In this document: positions 53,481 through 64,000 of the stretch, piece after piece
Numbering within the stretch: position 1 is the stretch's first letter
Layout of the letters: every line of letters begins with the position of its first letter
DNA from: Monarcha castaneiventris obscurior
Taxonomy: Eukaryota > Chordata > Aves > Passeriformes > Monarchidae
DNA length: 64,000 nt
Assembly: GCA_026261815.1 (NCBI GenBank)
Contig: JAMPIT010000699.1
Span: 826,649 to 890,648 of the forward strand
Direction: 5' to 3'
Translations under genes and position numbers: made by a program
Notes under the pieces: model-generated
What the model was told of the DNA's origin: nothing
What the model saw: only the letters and a program-made list of their open reading frames with translations
Databases searched by the model: none

Positions 53481-54834
53481 ACTGTGACTGTGAACTCTTT
53501 GCCCTCATTTTCAGTGTGTGATAATACTTAAGCAGCCCCAGGAATATGTTTCCAGTCTCCATGAGCTCATATTTTCACAGCCCCAGGGATTTGGTTCAGT
53601 CTCCATGAATTCAGCTGAGGGTGAGGGTGAGTTCTGGAAAAGCAGCTTCTCTCTGTAAAACTCGGGGCTGGTTAAGTTGTCACCGGCTGGAGTGATGTTA
53701 GGGATGGGATGGAGCTGAACACCCAGATCATGGCCCCCTCTTTGGGGGGATTGAAATAACCAACTGATGAAATAAAAGTAGCAAGTTAGAGGGAGTGGAA
53801 TAAAACCCCAAACTCACTACTTTTCAGCTGCTTTTATTGAAGCTTTTGCCACCAGGGGTTGGTTTGAGTGTCTGGATGTGTTTCTTAGGTGAGTTCTAGT
53901 TTTTGCTGCCTTGTAAGTGCTTCTCAATGATTTTATTGGGTTATTTTCAGCCCACCTCTAGCTCCAGCAGCAGTGCCTTTGTGGTGGATTAGTATTTGGG
54001 GGCCCTCAAACCCCTTGGTGCAGCCTCAGGTGAGCAAAGCCACCCTGAGCAGATAGAGGTGCGTCCCTGCACTGCTGCAGGGGAGAGACCCCCCCCTTCC
54101 CCCTGGCCCCAGCACTACCTCTGCCCTCCCCAGCTCTGCTCCCTCTTGCCCCTTTGCAAGTGTGAGGGTGGAGAGGAAAAACCTGCATCACTCTCCTGGT
54201 TCCAAGCCCAGAGAGTTTATTTAAATTCTTGTTCTGGAAGGGAGCTGGAGCCTTTCCCTGGAGCAGAGTGCTGTGCCCAGGTTCATCACCCCTAAATCAT
54301 CCATGGCACTTGTGGCCAGTGGGTGAAGGGGCCAGAGGTGCCCCTGGGAGGGGGTTTGTGAGCTGGTGCCTCCCCAGCTCACAAACCCCCTCTGCAGAAT
54401 TTCCTGAAGCAGCTGCTTTGATCCAAAAGAGATGTGTGAGTGAGTGGGAGTGAAAAATCTGGGAGAGAGGAAAGGAGGGGAAAAGCTTGGAGGGACAGAA
54501 ATTTGTGTGCCTCCATCCCCTCTTCCCACCTCTTTCTCCCCCACCAGTTTTTCACCCCCAAATGCCCCAAGCAGCATCCTGGAGCAGGAGGAATTGGGGG
54601 GTTGTGGACAGTAACAAAACACTGCATCAATTAAACCTTATTCAAAATTCAAGTATTTGGAGGGGAAAAGATCATCCTTTTGGGTCTTACCTTTTCAAAC
54701 ACAGGCAGGTGGTTCTCAAAAGGAAAATATTTACTTGGGGGAAGCACCAGGTGTGGGGGCTGGTAATAATTTTATTTACAGAGATGACAAAATCACCTGC
54801 TGGGCATTGATGTGAGGAATTTATATAGTTGTAA
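53481..54834. other. Unassigned host sequence
   Basis: No exon recognised. TTTATTTAAATT at about 54217 could be the complement of a polyadenylation signal, suggesting a minus-strand 3' UTR (weak inference). Confidence 0.35.
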
Positions 54835-54910
54835 TAAATTGTCTTGGTTTGAAAGACAGGTGTCTGCCAAGGAAGGTAGGAGCCTCCCTTGAAATGAGAA
54901 ATGCAACCCC

Positions 54911-55259
54911 TGTCGCAGTTTCGGACACGAACACGCGGACTGAAACAGCAGGCTAGGAGCAGGTCAGCCACCCGGTAGAGCCAAAAAGGGCAAAAAGGGG
55001 CTGCCTGCCTTTATTATCCACTTTTATACCTTTTCTAAGACAATCATACATTGGTGGATGAGGTTAACACCTCTAGCATTTTACAGGATAGGAACACAGT
55101 CTATCACCTTTCTCCGCCTTGGAGAAAGGTATGAACACTATCAGAAAGTTTAGTAAACATCCTTAGCCGGTTAGGAAAACAAGAGCTGTTTACAGAAAGT
55201 GCATGAGAACTTCTACTACAAAAGTAAAAACATGGAGCACTGTGAAAACCAGGGCGACA
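54911..55259 (-). repeat. ERV6 3' LTR
   Basis: 349 bp, plus strand TGTCGCAGTTTC to GGGCGACA. AATAAA (complement TTTATT) near 55011. Adjacent internal sequence gives a purine-rich tract (AAAAAGGGTGAGA) on the minus strand. Confidence 0.9.
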
Positions 55260-55439
55260 TCTCACCCTTTTTACCTCTAAAAAAGAAAAAGAAAAAAGAA
55301 AAATGAACCATGTTCAATTTCTGCTTGTGGAAGGACCATCGGAGTGAACACTCACATCGTCTGCATCTGAGCTATCACTCGATGTTCCACCCACTTGATC
55401 ACTTTCATTCTGGTACCTGCCACTCAGATCCATCCCTCC

Positions 55440-56440
55440 AAGTGACAATGGCCTTCCCGGTTCTGCCTGAACCGTCAGTAAAGACAGTGGGTCCGTGCAC
55501 AGGCTTCTGACTGTGTTTGGGTCTCAGAGAAATCTCTGTGTGTTTCGCCACTTGCAGCAACTTGTGGCTAGGCAGAAGATATGCAATCTGCCCTGAAAAT
55601 TCTCTAGAGCACTTTGCAGCGAAACGCTGTTCGCAAAGCTCCAGTCAAAGTCCTCCGGCTGTACCGGTAGTACAATCTGTGCGGGGTCTGCACCCATCAA
55701 TTGCAAACACCGTTGCATTTGACTATCAAGCGAGCGATCAGCTCAAACAATGCAGTTGCCGTCTTCTGCGGCTGATGGGGCAAGAAGACCCATTCCAGGA
55801 CGTGCAAAGGATCGGACCATTCATCACTCCATTGGCCAATGATACCTGTGGGATGCAAATCTGGTGTGGCAATGAAAACAGTGACATCAACGGAGGGATC
55901 AATGCGATAAACCTGTCGAGCAGAAACAGCTCGCTGCACCTCCTCCAGCACCTAACGTGCCTCTGGGGTCAATGTGCGAGGTGATTTCAAATCAGGGTCT
56001 CCCTTCAACAAATCAAATAAGGGAGACAACTGTGCCACGGTCAGTCCCAAATACGGACGTAACCAAGCAATGACACCCACCAATTTCTGGGCATCATTCA
56101 GTGTCTTCACTGATTGCACAAATTGCACCTCTTGGTGTTGAACTGTACGTTCCAAAATTTTGACCGCCAAATAGTTCCAAGGAGGTTGTTGCCACATACA
56201 TCTGGCATATGGCCGTTGAATTCCGCATCCCTTGGGGAAGCGTCCTCCATTGATATCTCTGTGCCGGTCCAGCATTGTTAATTGCTGGCACTGTGAAAAC
56301 AATATCAGAGGCGTAAGACACTGCACCTTTCACCGCAGTGGCCTCTAGTAAAATCCGTCCCAATGCGCACCCCCCATGCGGCCAGAACATCCCTCCCCCA
56401 GAGGTTTGTAACAGTCTCAGTAACATGAGGCCTAATCACG
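55440..56440 (-). pseudogene. pol: ERV6 pol: RT with YMDD region deleted, RNase H start
   Basis: Pieces in three frames: [16 protein letters not shown] (56094-56426), then directly the thumb region ([32 protein letters not shown]; 55952-56326). The segment that should carry YMDD is missing between them. The connection follows (PDLHPTGIIGQW, LEWVFLPHQPQK), then the RNase H start (PTVFTDGSGRTGKAIVTW, near 55440-55490). Integrase is absent. Cannot encode active polymerase. Confidence 0.8.
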
Positions 56441-56598
56441 GCCGTCTGTCCCTCTGAGTTCATCATCACCACAGGCTTCTGGCTCACGTAGCAGCGCTTC
56501 GTCCCGCAGCACTGTCGAGAAGCCCACGGAGAGATATCTAGCAGCGTATCATCAGGGATGGACAGGGTGCACCGCATCACAGGACGTGTTCTGGTCAT
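56305..56598 (-). pseudogene. pro: ERV6 protease without the DTGAD segment
   Basis: Carboxy part present ([30 protein letters not shown]), parallel to ERV-B protease. The amino part reads IPDDTLLDISPWASR, where the active-site DTGAD and flanks should be, so the catalytic aspartate region has been lost by a small deletion. Confidence 0.75.
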
Positions 56599-56679
56599 GA
56601 CAGCAGTCCAATGAACCTGAGGGCCCAGTGGAACCCAAAGCAGCCATCACCTCGTGACCTCGATTCTGTCCTGAGAACA

Positions 56680-56940
56680 GAGGACTTAAAAGGAACAAGT
56701 TGAGCAATGCGAATCTTTACAGGAATTGTAACCAGGGGGTGGGGGGGTGGGTGTGAAAACCATGGCATAAATGCGTCCCTTATAATCTGCATCAATGAGT
56801 CTCTGATGCACAATGATATCCTGAACAGTGGCACCAGACCTGCCCAGGAGGAAAACATTCAGGCCACCGCCCAAGGGACCAAAAGCATCCAGGGGGACCT
56901 TGTGCACTCTGCAAGAGTCCAAGACGACCGTCTCTGCTGT
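56680..56940 (-). pseudogene. ERV6 dUTPase-like domain
   Basis: CRVHKVPLDAFGPLGGGL, LLGRSGATVQDIIVH and RLIDADYKGRIYAMVF follow the order seen in ERV-B. The frame shifts within a C-rich tract near 56740, where RIAQLVPF continues in another frame. Confidence 0.7.
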
Positions 56941-58404
56941 GCAGACAAGGCCGACCAGTAACAGAAACTGCAGCTTTGCAGTGCCTGGCAATATGATTTG
57001 GCAACCCACAGCGAAAGCAGAAACACGAGACAGCCGTGCCTTTCCGCACCTGCCTTCCTGGTTTCCTGCTAGCCAACCCCCACTGCCTGCTCTGCAGCAC
57101 AGGAGAATGTTTCGCTTTCACATCACCCCAGAACCTCGCCTTTTCACGAGGGCGAACCGTCGCTTTACACTGGGGAATATTGCAAAGGCTGCTAGAAGCA
57201 GGCTTGCTATCAGGATCAGCGGCCTTAGCGGTTTTTACACGTTTCGGACGTCTCACGGACGATACCGCTGAGACTGAGCTGGCGTTATGGGAGAAGTCAG
57301 AGTCCGAAATCCCCGCGGCCCCCGCCTCTCCGGCTGCAGCCGCAGCACGGGCCGGGGCTCGCGGGCTCCCCCCCGGCTCCCGCGCGGGGAGGGGCCGGGC
57401 CGCCCGGAGCTGCCGCTTCTGCAGCCCCGCGGCGCTGCTCTGCTGCTCAACCAAAGCCACCGCGGGCAGCGGCCGCGCCTCCGCGAGCCGCTCAGACCGG
57501 GGGGGGGGGCGAAACTGCGCTCAGCAGGGCCCCGCCGCCAGCGCGGAGACTGAGCGCAGGCCGCGCGGACTCGGGGGGAAGGGCGGCAGCCTCCCCGCTG
57601 CCCGGAGCCGGACTCGCCGGCCCGGTGGAGCTGTCCGCCCGCACGGCGTCAGCGCCCCCAGGCCAGCACCCGGCATCGGAGCCCGCGTCCCCGGCAGGGG
57701 CCAGCTCTATCTGCACCCCCGCCGCTCCGGGGGGGTATCTCGTGCGGGCCCCACAGCACGGGCATTCTGCAGTAACCGTGGCACCCACCCGCTATTCGCC
57801 CTCCCCGGCCAGACCCGGGGAGGCGCAGGGTGCTGGGGACTTCACGCCGCCCCGCCGCCGCTGCCGCGCGGGGGGAGGGGAGGCCGGCGCCTCCCACTCC
57901 CCGGGGCTCGGGGGGGCCGACACTTCCCCGGCAGCTGGGCTATCCTCCGCGGCCAACTGGCCAGCGGGCCGAGCTCTCTCCAGGGGAGGCCCATCCCCTG
58001 TCTCCATGGGCTGCGGCGGGGGGGTGGGCTCAGACGCTGTTTGCCTGCCCTGTTCTCTGTCCCGCTCTAACTCGGGTGGCTCAGAGAGCGTCCTGACAGG
58101 GGTAATACTGCCTGAAGAACTCTTCTGGGCTTGAACCGCAGCATTCACCCGTCTCCAGGACAGTAATAACCACATCCCCGTCCTCAGTCTCCGCCACAGC
58201 TGAAGCTAAGGCTTTACCAACTGACTTCCATTTGGATTTGTCAAGGATATAACAATATTCCAGGAAAAACCCATTATCCTTGGCCCAAAAATATAAATTT
58301 TCTAAGTCTACCTTGCGAATAGCCACGTTCTCGCCTTCTAAACACATATCGAGAACCACTAACGCCTTAGAGTCATAATAGGATCTCTCCCTAGAGACGC
58401 CCAT
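56941..58404 (-). pseudogene. gag: ERV6 gag: matrix, GC-rich spacer, single zinc knuckle
   Basis: Matrix opens at 58404 (MGVSRERSYYDSKALVV) with NLYFWAKDNGFFLEY. A GC- and proline-rich spacer (57253-58100) follows, then KRVKTAKAADPD and one CCHC knuckle CFRCGLPNHIARHC near 56975-57020. No capsid major homology region is found, so capsid appears deleted. Confidence 0.75.
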
Positions 58405-58451
58405 ATTTTCTAAAAAAATTTTTACCTGCTATTTTTACCTATACCTGCAGT

Positions 58452-58469
58452 TCCCCGTACGGGCCACCA
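58452..58469 (-). promoter_or_regulatory. ERV6 primer binding site, tRNA-Ile type
   Basis: Minus strand TGGTGGCCCGTACGGGGA, from memory an 18/18 complement to the 3' end of tRNA-Ile, two bases inside the LTR. Confidence 0.85.
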
Positions 58470-58471
58470 GA

Positions 58472-58822
58472 TGTCGCAGTTTCGGACACGAACACGCGGA
58501 CTGAAACAGCAGGCTAGGAGCAGGTCAGCCACCCGGTAGAGCCAAAAAGGGCAAAAAGGGGCTGCCTGCCTTTATTATCCACTTTTATACCTTTTCTAAG
58601 ACAATCATACATTGGTGGATGAGGTTAACACCTCTAGCATTTTACAGGATAGGAACACAATCTATCACCTTTCTCCGCCTTGGAGAAAGGTATGAACACT
58701 ATCAGAAAGTTTAGTAAACATCCTTAGCCGGTTAGGAAAACAAGAGCTATGTTTATAGAAAGAGCATGAGAACTTCTACTACAGAAGTAAAAACATGGAG
58801 CACTGTGAAAACCAGGGCGACA
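58472..58822 (-). repeat. ERV6 5' LTR
   Basis: 351 bp; about five substitutions and one 2-bp indel relative to the other LTR by eye, indicating a fairly recent insertion. Confidence 0.9.
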
Positions 58823-59759
58823 AACCCCCTTCCCTCCGAATTCTTAAAATTTTGAAATGAAGGGGCTCTCAGGCAAAGATATGAGGGATAGGAATAACAG
58901 TTCTTTACTAATATATATATATATGTAAAACAAGGCGAACAAACAATAACCGTGGCAGTGACAGCAAACAGAACCACAAACCCAGTGACAGCAAACAGAA
59001 CCACAAACCCAGTGACAGCCTACTCGGCTGCTGGGCCCTTTCCCGTGGGTGCAGTTCCGCTCACGGCTTGCAGGGGCGCTGCTGGCTCCCGCTGAGCAGG
59101 GTGGGTGCGATGGTTTCCCTGCGGCTGCAGGGGGCGCCCCGGAGCGAGCTCGGGGAGCACACGGCAATGGCAGCATAGGTTCCCGGGAAGGGATGGAGAA
59201 AAAGCTTCACAAACCCCCTGGGCAGCCATGCCCGATGCCCAGCCGGACCCTCGGGAGCAGCAGGCTGCAACAGCAGGGGCGAGCACAGATCCTGGGTGGC
59301 GGGCTAGAGATATCAAAGTGCGGAGCTGCAGCAGAGACCCCGGCAGGTGTCAGCAAGCAAGGCGTGCGCAGCTATGATGGAGCGAAGGCTGGAAGCAACG
59401 GTGGGGGCAGAGTGGCCGAGGCCTGGCTCCCAGCAGGGCAGGGAAAGGTGGGCTTGGGAATCCTGGGGTTTCTCCAGTAGAAAGAAGGCAGCTGAAAAGC
59501 AGAAACCTGCAGTGCTGACAAATTCTTTCCACCACGATGGCAGCTCTCTCTCTGTCTCAACGCAGAGAACCACAGGCAGTCCATGGTGTACCCAACCCCC
59601 CATTGAAAGAGAGTAGCCCCTTGGACCCCGCCTTTGTGGCCAGGTCTTTTGTTTCTCCCAAGCACCCAGCAGTTTGTCACCCCGGCAACATATATGGGAA
59701 AAATTCTTGAAGAGAAAAAGAAAACAGAAGGGGAAAACTCCCCAAATCCCAACATAAAT

Positions 59760-60119
59760 ACAGAAACACTTTGCAGTTGCTGCTGACTTGACAGCAGCAT
59801 CCACAGGTATTTCCAATCTGTGTCAGTTGACCCTTGATCTGTTTCTTTGATTTATTTTTTCCTTATGGATATTCAACAAATTGCTCCTGGGACCAGCTTT
59901 GCTTTGCTGAGGAGAGCTGTGACTGCCCAGGAGTTTGGGAGGATTATCAGCTTTTTGTGTTTTTATTTTAGGACCACCGGACCATCCTGGCAAAGCCCCA
60001 GGAGGGAGCAGGAGTGGGCCCTGTGAGTTGGGGGTGTTGTCCAAGATCACCTCGTGGCAGGAGGAGCTGAGGAGCGCTCTTGTCCCTGGAGGGTGCCCCT
60101 GTCCTCTCTGTGGCCCAGG
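59760..60119 (+). other. Upstream region of the lectin-like gene
   Basis: A TTTTTATTTTAG acceptor-like site near 59972 precedes GACCACCGGACCATCC; this may be a 5' untranslated exon. Confidence 0.35.
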
Positions 60120-62074
60120 GATGTCAGAAGCCCCTTGTGAGGAAGGTACAGAGGCACCATCTCCTGTCCCAGGGGCTTCATGAGCTGCCCTGCGCAGGGT
60201 GGGGAATCAGGGTTGCCTCAAGTGGGGCCATCTAGCACCTTCTGGGGTGCCCTGGAATGGGGGCTGGGGCCTTCTGGACTTGTGCAAGTCCTTGAGACCT
60301 TTCCAAGGAACCCAGAGACAGCAGGAGCTGGCTGAGGTTGAAACAGAGTTGAAAAAACAAAGCAAGCCCTGGTTTTTTGAAAGCTGAAATGGTGTTTTCC
60401 TTCCTGCCGCAAATGTAAACCTGGCAAAGGACCAATGGTGCCTGACTGTCCTGGGAGGAAAATGCCCCAAATCAGGCCTTGCCCACTTCCCAGTGTGAGT
60501 GGGAACTTGCTTTGTTTGCAGAGGTGGAGACTCGGCTTCTGTGACGGAGCTGCTGCAGCAGAGAGCGGAGGGAAGGACCAGTAAGCACCAGTTTGTGGGG
60601 ATGTTGTTTCAGGGCATGGCTCAGCGTGTTGGGGGAAACTAAAATGGTCGAAGGAGCTGGGGGAGGAGGGTAAGAAATGTCAAGGTGTTTGCAAGCTGAA
60701 GAGTCTGGGGGATGGTGCCCATTCCATGGTGGAGGCACAGAGGTGATGCAGGCAGGTTGGGCAGCCTCAAAAATCCTTGGAAGCAAATGATAGCATTGGG
60801 ATGCCCCCCGGACTGAGTCTGTGCCCTGCTGGGAGCCCCAGATGTGTTTTGGGACTGTGTTGGAAGGTGTCAAAGGCACCCATGAGGGAAATGTGAGAGC
60901 TGGGAGAATGTGGGGTGCTCTTCATGCCCTTCCCACATGCTTTGTCCCAAGATTTCAGCCTCAGGTGCACCAAAGACAGAAGGGTGACCACTGGGGTCAC
61001 TGTGCTTGCCATGGTGCTGCTTCTCACTGTCACCATCATCGTGCTGGCGGGTGAGTGGCTGAGGGTGCAGGAACCACCCCAAAGTCTCCTCCCCGGAGAA
61101 ACCCCCCAGCATGAGTCACTTGGGCATGTTGTGCATGTTTTCAGCTAAGAAGCACCCACCCTGCACCACTACCGCCCTGCCCGGCTGCCTGGAGAGTGGG
61201 ATCGGCTTTGGGGACAAGTGCTTTTACTTCTTGGAGGAGGAAGTGGACTGGGAAGGGAGTCAGCACTCCTGCCTCTCCCACCAAGCCCACCTGGCCACCA
61301 TTGATACCAGAGAGGAGCTGGTAAGAGAAACCCCCAAGGAGGCAGTCTGGAATGGCCTTTGGGGAGCAGATTTGGAAATGCCTAAAGGGAGTGGCATGGA
61401 GGTGCCTGTGATCCTTGTTTTCCCCACCTCCAGCATTTCCTCCTGCGCTATGGGAACTTCATGGAGTACTGGGTTGGTCTCGGGAGGGAAGGTTCTGGAC
61501 CTTGGAAATGGCTCAATGGTTCCCTCTTCAATGCCCTGTACGTCCCATCTTCTGGAGAACAAAACCATGGCCTGGGCTGAGCCAGGGAAGGGGCTGATGC
61601 AGGAAGCACAAGTAGATATAAATCTAATGAGGTGGGAACAGTCAAACGCTACTTTTCCTGGCTGTGCCAAAGCATTCAGACACGGATTTGTGGGATGCAG
61701 ATGCTGATGGGGGCCTGGGAGCATCCCTAGATGAATCCCCTGGGACCAAGAACATGAAAATATTCCCTCTGTTGAGGAGTGGAAGGTAGTTTGGGTTCTG
61801 CATGGGGATTTTGCTGGGGAAGTTGGTCCCTGCTCCTGCAGCACTGTTAATCCCTCTGGAAATGGGAATCTGTCCCATCCCAGCCATGTCCCATGAGCTC
61901 TCACTTTGCTGTCGATCCAGGTTCGACATCCATGGCAACGGCCACTGCGCCTACACCAACTCCCACAGGATCAGCAGCAACAGGTGCTCTGAGACAAAAT
62001 TCTCTATCTGCAGCCACCTGCAGAGACACCCCAGCAAAGTTCAGAAGGATCCAGAAATCCTGAATTCCACCTGA
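60120..62074 (+). CDS. C-type-lectin-like type II membrane receptor (CLEC2/B-lec-like), five exons
   Basis: Probable exons: cytoplasmic start near ATG 60120 (MSEAPCEE; uncertain, its phase does not fit exon two as read); 60522-60580 (VTELLQQRAEGRT frame); membrane exon about 60952-61050 (GVTVLAMVLLLTVTIIVLAG); lectin exons 61145-61320, 61434-61537 and 61921-62074. The last three and the membrane exon join in phase with GT/AG sites. The lectin fold shows GDKCFYF, WEGSQHSCLSHQAHLATI, YWVGLGREG, WKWLNGS, GHCAYTN and SETKFSICS. Calcium-ligand EPN and WND motifs are absent, as in NK-receptor-type lectins and their CLEC2 ligands. Such genes lie in the chicken MHC, which fits this neighbourhood. No stop or shift is seen in exons three to six positions, so it may be functional. 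Confidence 0.75.
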
Positions 62075-62440
62075 AACCTCTCTCTTAGCAGAGATCCACC
62101 ACCAGCTGCTGTTAACCCCACACAATGTGGTATTGAGTCTCTGTCGTTTGTATTTGTTTAAATTTTAGCTGGAAAACAACTCGCAGGTTGTGATGAAACT
62201 CTGTCAGTTGAGACTGTTTCAGCTGTTCAGCTGTTTGCTGAAACTCTGTCAGTTGAGATAAGTCCATTTGCTAAAGCAAAAGACAATGATTGCACAAAAA
62301 AAAAAACCAATCAAAAGGGCTCCACTTTGGAGCAGGTGGTGAAGAGGCAAAGCCCCTGGGAAGGAGTCACATGGGAGAAGTCCATGGAGGACTGACCCCA
62401 AAGAAGGGACCCCACCCCAGAGCAGGGGAAGGACTCTTCT
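62075..62440 (+). other. 3' flank of the lectin-like gene
   Basis: Includes a directly repeated block GAAACTCTGTCAGTTGAGA (about 62200-62260) and an A-rich run (62297-62308). No polyadenylation signal was assigned. Confidence 0.4.
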
Positions 62441-62680
62441 CCATTTTGGGGAAGAAGCAGTATGAAGTGACCGTAACCCCCCTCCCATTCTCCCTGTGCC
62501 AGTGGTGGAGATGAGGGAGGGAGTTGGGGGGTAAAGTGAAGCCTGGGAGGAGGGAGGGGTGGAGGAAAGGAGTTTTATTAGGATTTGTTTTGCTTCTCAT
62601 TTTGCCTTTTCTGGGACCCCAAGGGCAACAGCCTGGGCACAACAGCCCAAACTGCTGGAGAACAGTGGCCCTTGGCCATT
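62441..62680 (+). repeat. Segmental duplicate, copy 2
   Basis: Parallel to 52970-53130 and, through GGCACAACAGCCCAAACTGC (62636), also to the inverted block near 53440. Confidence 0.7.
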
Positions 62681-62829
62681 CCATGTTCCCTGTCTCTTCC
62701 ATGTTCCCTGGCTCTCCCACATCCCTCAGCTCTGTGGGTCTGGGGGCAGCAGCGAGACCCAGGGAGGCCCTGGGGGGGAACAACTCTGACCCCCAGCTGG
62801 GCCAGTTCCCCCAGTTCTACCCAGAGGGG

Positions 62830-63335
62830 CCCAGGTCACTCCCAGCATGGGCCCTGCCGTTCCCAGTCACCCCCAGTATGATCCCAGTCACTTTCAATTA
62901 CACTCAGTATGATCCCAGTATGATCTCAGTCATTCCCAGTATGATCCCACTATGATCCCAGCATGGTCCCAGGGGTTCTCATTCACCCCTAGTATGGTTC
63001 CAGTCACCTCCAGTATGATTACTCCCACTATGGCTCCAGTCCCTCCCAGTGTAATTCCAGTATGAACACAATCACTCTCAGTACAATGCCATTTGTTCCC
63101 GGCATGGTCCCGGTTGCTCCCAATAACCCAGTAGGGTTCCAGTCACTCCCAGATACTCCCAGTATTATTCCAGTTACTTCCCTTATGGTTCCTCTATGAT
63201 CTCAGTCACTCCCAGTCTCCCAGTCTCTCCCACTATATCCCAGGTGCCCCCAGTGTGTTTCCACTCACTTCCAGTTGCTCTCAGCAGATTCCAGCATGAT
63301 TCCAGTCACTCATAGCCACTCCCAGTCACCTCCAG
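62830..63335. repeat. CCCAGT minisatellite, third block
   Basis: Same CCCAGTATGATCCCAGTCAC units as at 9810 and 22640. Confidence 0.85.
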
Positions 63336-64000
63336 CATGACTGTGTCTTGAGTGTAAAAATATTGCAGCTTGAAACTTGGACCTGAAGTGTTTCCAGTTG
63401 GAGTTATAAATCCCAATAGACTGTGGGACAGCAGCTTTTCCTGGAGGATGTGCAGCATCACAAAGACTTCTCCAGTGTGGCTGTGGATGCTTGGAGCTTT
63501 GTCCTGTGCCACTCCAGGATGTCCTGAAACAGGACTTCACCGGCCACCAGCCCAGGTCACCCTCTGCCACCGCAGCTCTTTGGACCTTGTTTCCACAACA
63601 GCAGACACAAAGTGTTTCTGCTGCTCTCCCTTTTGTACAAATCCACAGAAAACTGGGATTTTTCCAAACACTTTTTCCTGTTGTTCCATATTCCTAAAGA
63701 ACCAGCACCCCCTCCTGATGAACACATCAAGTTCCACAGATGGCCACCAGCTCCCCTTCCTGCCTAGAAATCTTGAAACTGCTTCTAAATGCTGCTCCCT
63801 TCAGCTCTTGGACAGCTGCTCTGTACACAGATCTGGGAAAAAAAAATCCCCTGGTCATGTCTCATCAGGGAAATGCTGCTGGAGTTAGAGGTGTATGGGG
63901 AATCTCTTTCCATCCATAGATTTTTCACAGATCTCTACATGGGGTGTGCAGTTTTTGTATGGAAAGGAAGGAGAGTGCAAGCACCTTGAGTGACACTTCC
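63336..64000. other. Unassigned sequence
   Basis: Open frames exist on both strands but show no domain, signal or splice structure I can recognise. Confidence 0.35.

Larger units (their letters stand above)
54911..58822 (-). mobile_element. ERV6: deleted betaretrovirus-like provirus
   Basis: LTRs 54911-55259 and 58472-58822 with the exact 6-bp duplication AACCCC (54905-54910, 58823-58828). The interior, read leftward, has primer site, matrix, spacer, one zinc knuckle, dUTPase-like domain, protease, RT and the beginning of RNase H. Capsid, integrase and env are missing. Sequence is related to ERV-B. Confidence 0.9.
54840..59754 (-). mobile_element. LTR (about 1 kb) split by ERV6
   Basis: The LTR is 54840-54910 plus 58829-59754. 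Ends are TGTCTTGGTTTG and CCCAACA, flanked by the exact 5-bp duplication TAAAT (54835-54839, 59755-59759). AGTAAA on the minus strand near 58900 suggests minus orientation. It includes an AT microsatellite (58908-58924) and a 27-bp unit repeated twice (58956-59009). Confidence 0.75.

Noticed and set aside
57036..58070. 344-residue open frame on the plus strand
   Set aside because: Antisense to ERV6 gag in GC-rich sequence; arginine, glycine and proline-rich with no domain. A composition shadow.

Overview
The window is avian nuclear DNA, most likely from a songbird (inference). The evidence is a CR1 LINE, class I and class II MHC remnants, an MHC-type C-type-lectin-like gene, a degenerate C2H2 zinc-finger gene, GC-rich minisatellites and at least six lineages of endogenous retrovirus (ERV). 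It looks like an accessory stretch of an MHC-bearing chromosome: almost all host genes are broken, duplicated copies, and LTR elements fill more than half of the sequence.

Layout. 1-6655: minus-strand ERV1 (tRNA-Phe primer site; intact alpharetrovirus-like pol, gamma-type env, gag lacking capsid and nucleocapsid); its 3' LTR lies outside the window. 6820-7422: solo LTR. 7450-9700: minus-strand MHC class I pseudogene (leader, alpha1, alpha2; no alpha3) with a 23-bp repeat expanded inside the alpha1 exon. 9810-23250: a CCCAGT-type minisatellite split by ERV-B (10345-22623; tRNA-Trp primer site, dUTPase-like domain, no env), whose 5' LTR was in turn split by ERV-A (10372-15394; tRNA-Ser primer site). 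23250-25950: zinc-finger pseudogene. 26887-26980: possible class II beta membrane exon. 28870-30150: TGATGTCA-rich minisatellite split by a solo LTR. 30159-40335: minus-strand gammaretrovirus-like ERV3, interrupted by ERV4 (32264-38585), whose two LTRs are inverted relative to each other. 40457-41090: orphan class II beta exon 1 with tandem X/Y-like promoter modules, followed by a solo LTR of the ERV-A family. 41776-45130: minus-strand CR1 with an LTR insertion. 45791-49930: ERV5, carrying two further solo LTRs. 50280-51680: two more class II beta exon-1 copies. 52030-53480: copies of zinc-finger and class I flanking sequence. 54840-59754: an LTR split by minus-strand ERV6 (tRNA-Ile primer site). 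60120-62074: C-type-lectin-like gene, the only host gene that looks intact over most of its length. 62400-63330: duplicated flank and a third CCCAGT minisatellite.

The host loci belong to one immune-gene neighbourhood. The retroviral pieces do not cooperate as a pathway, but they form a layered insertion record that can be ordered: ERV-A is younger than ERV-B, ERV4 younger than ERV3, and ERV6 younger than the LTR it splits. Exact target-site duplications and equal LTR lengths support most boundaries. All coordinates and differences were read by eye, without alignment or database search.
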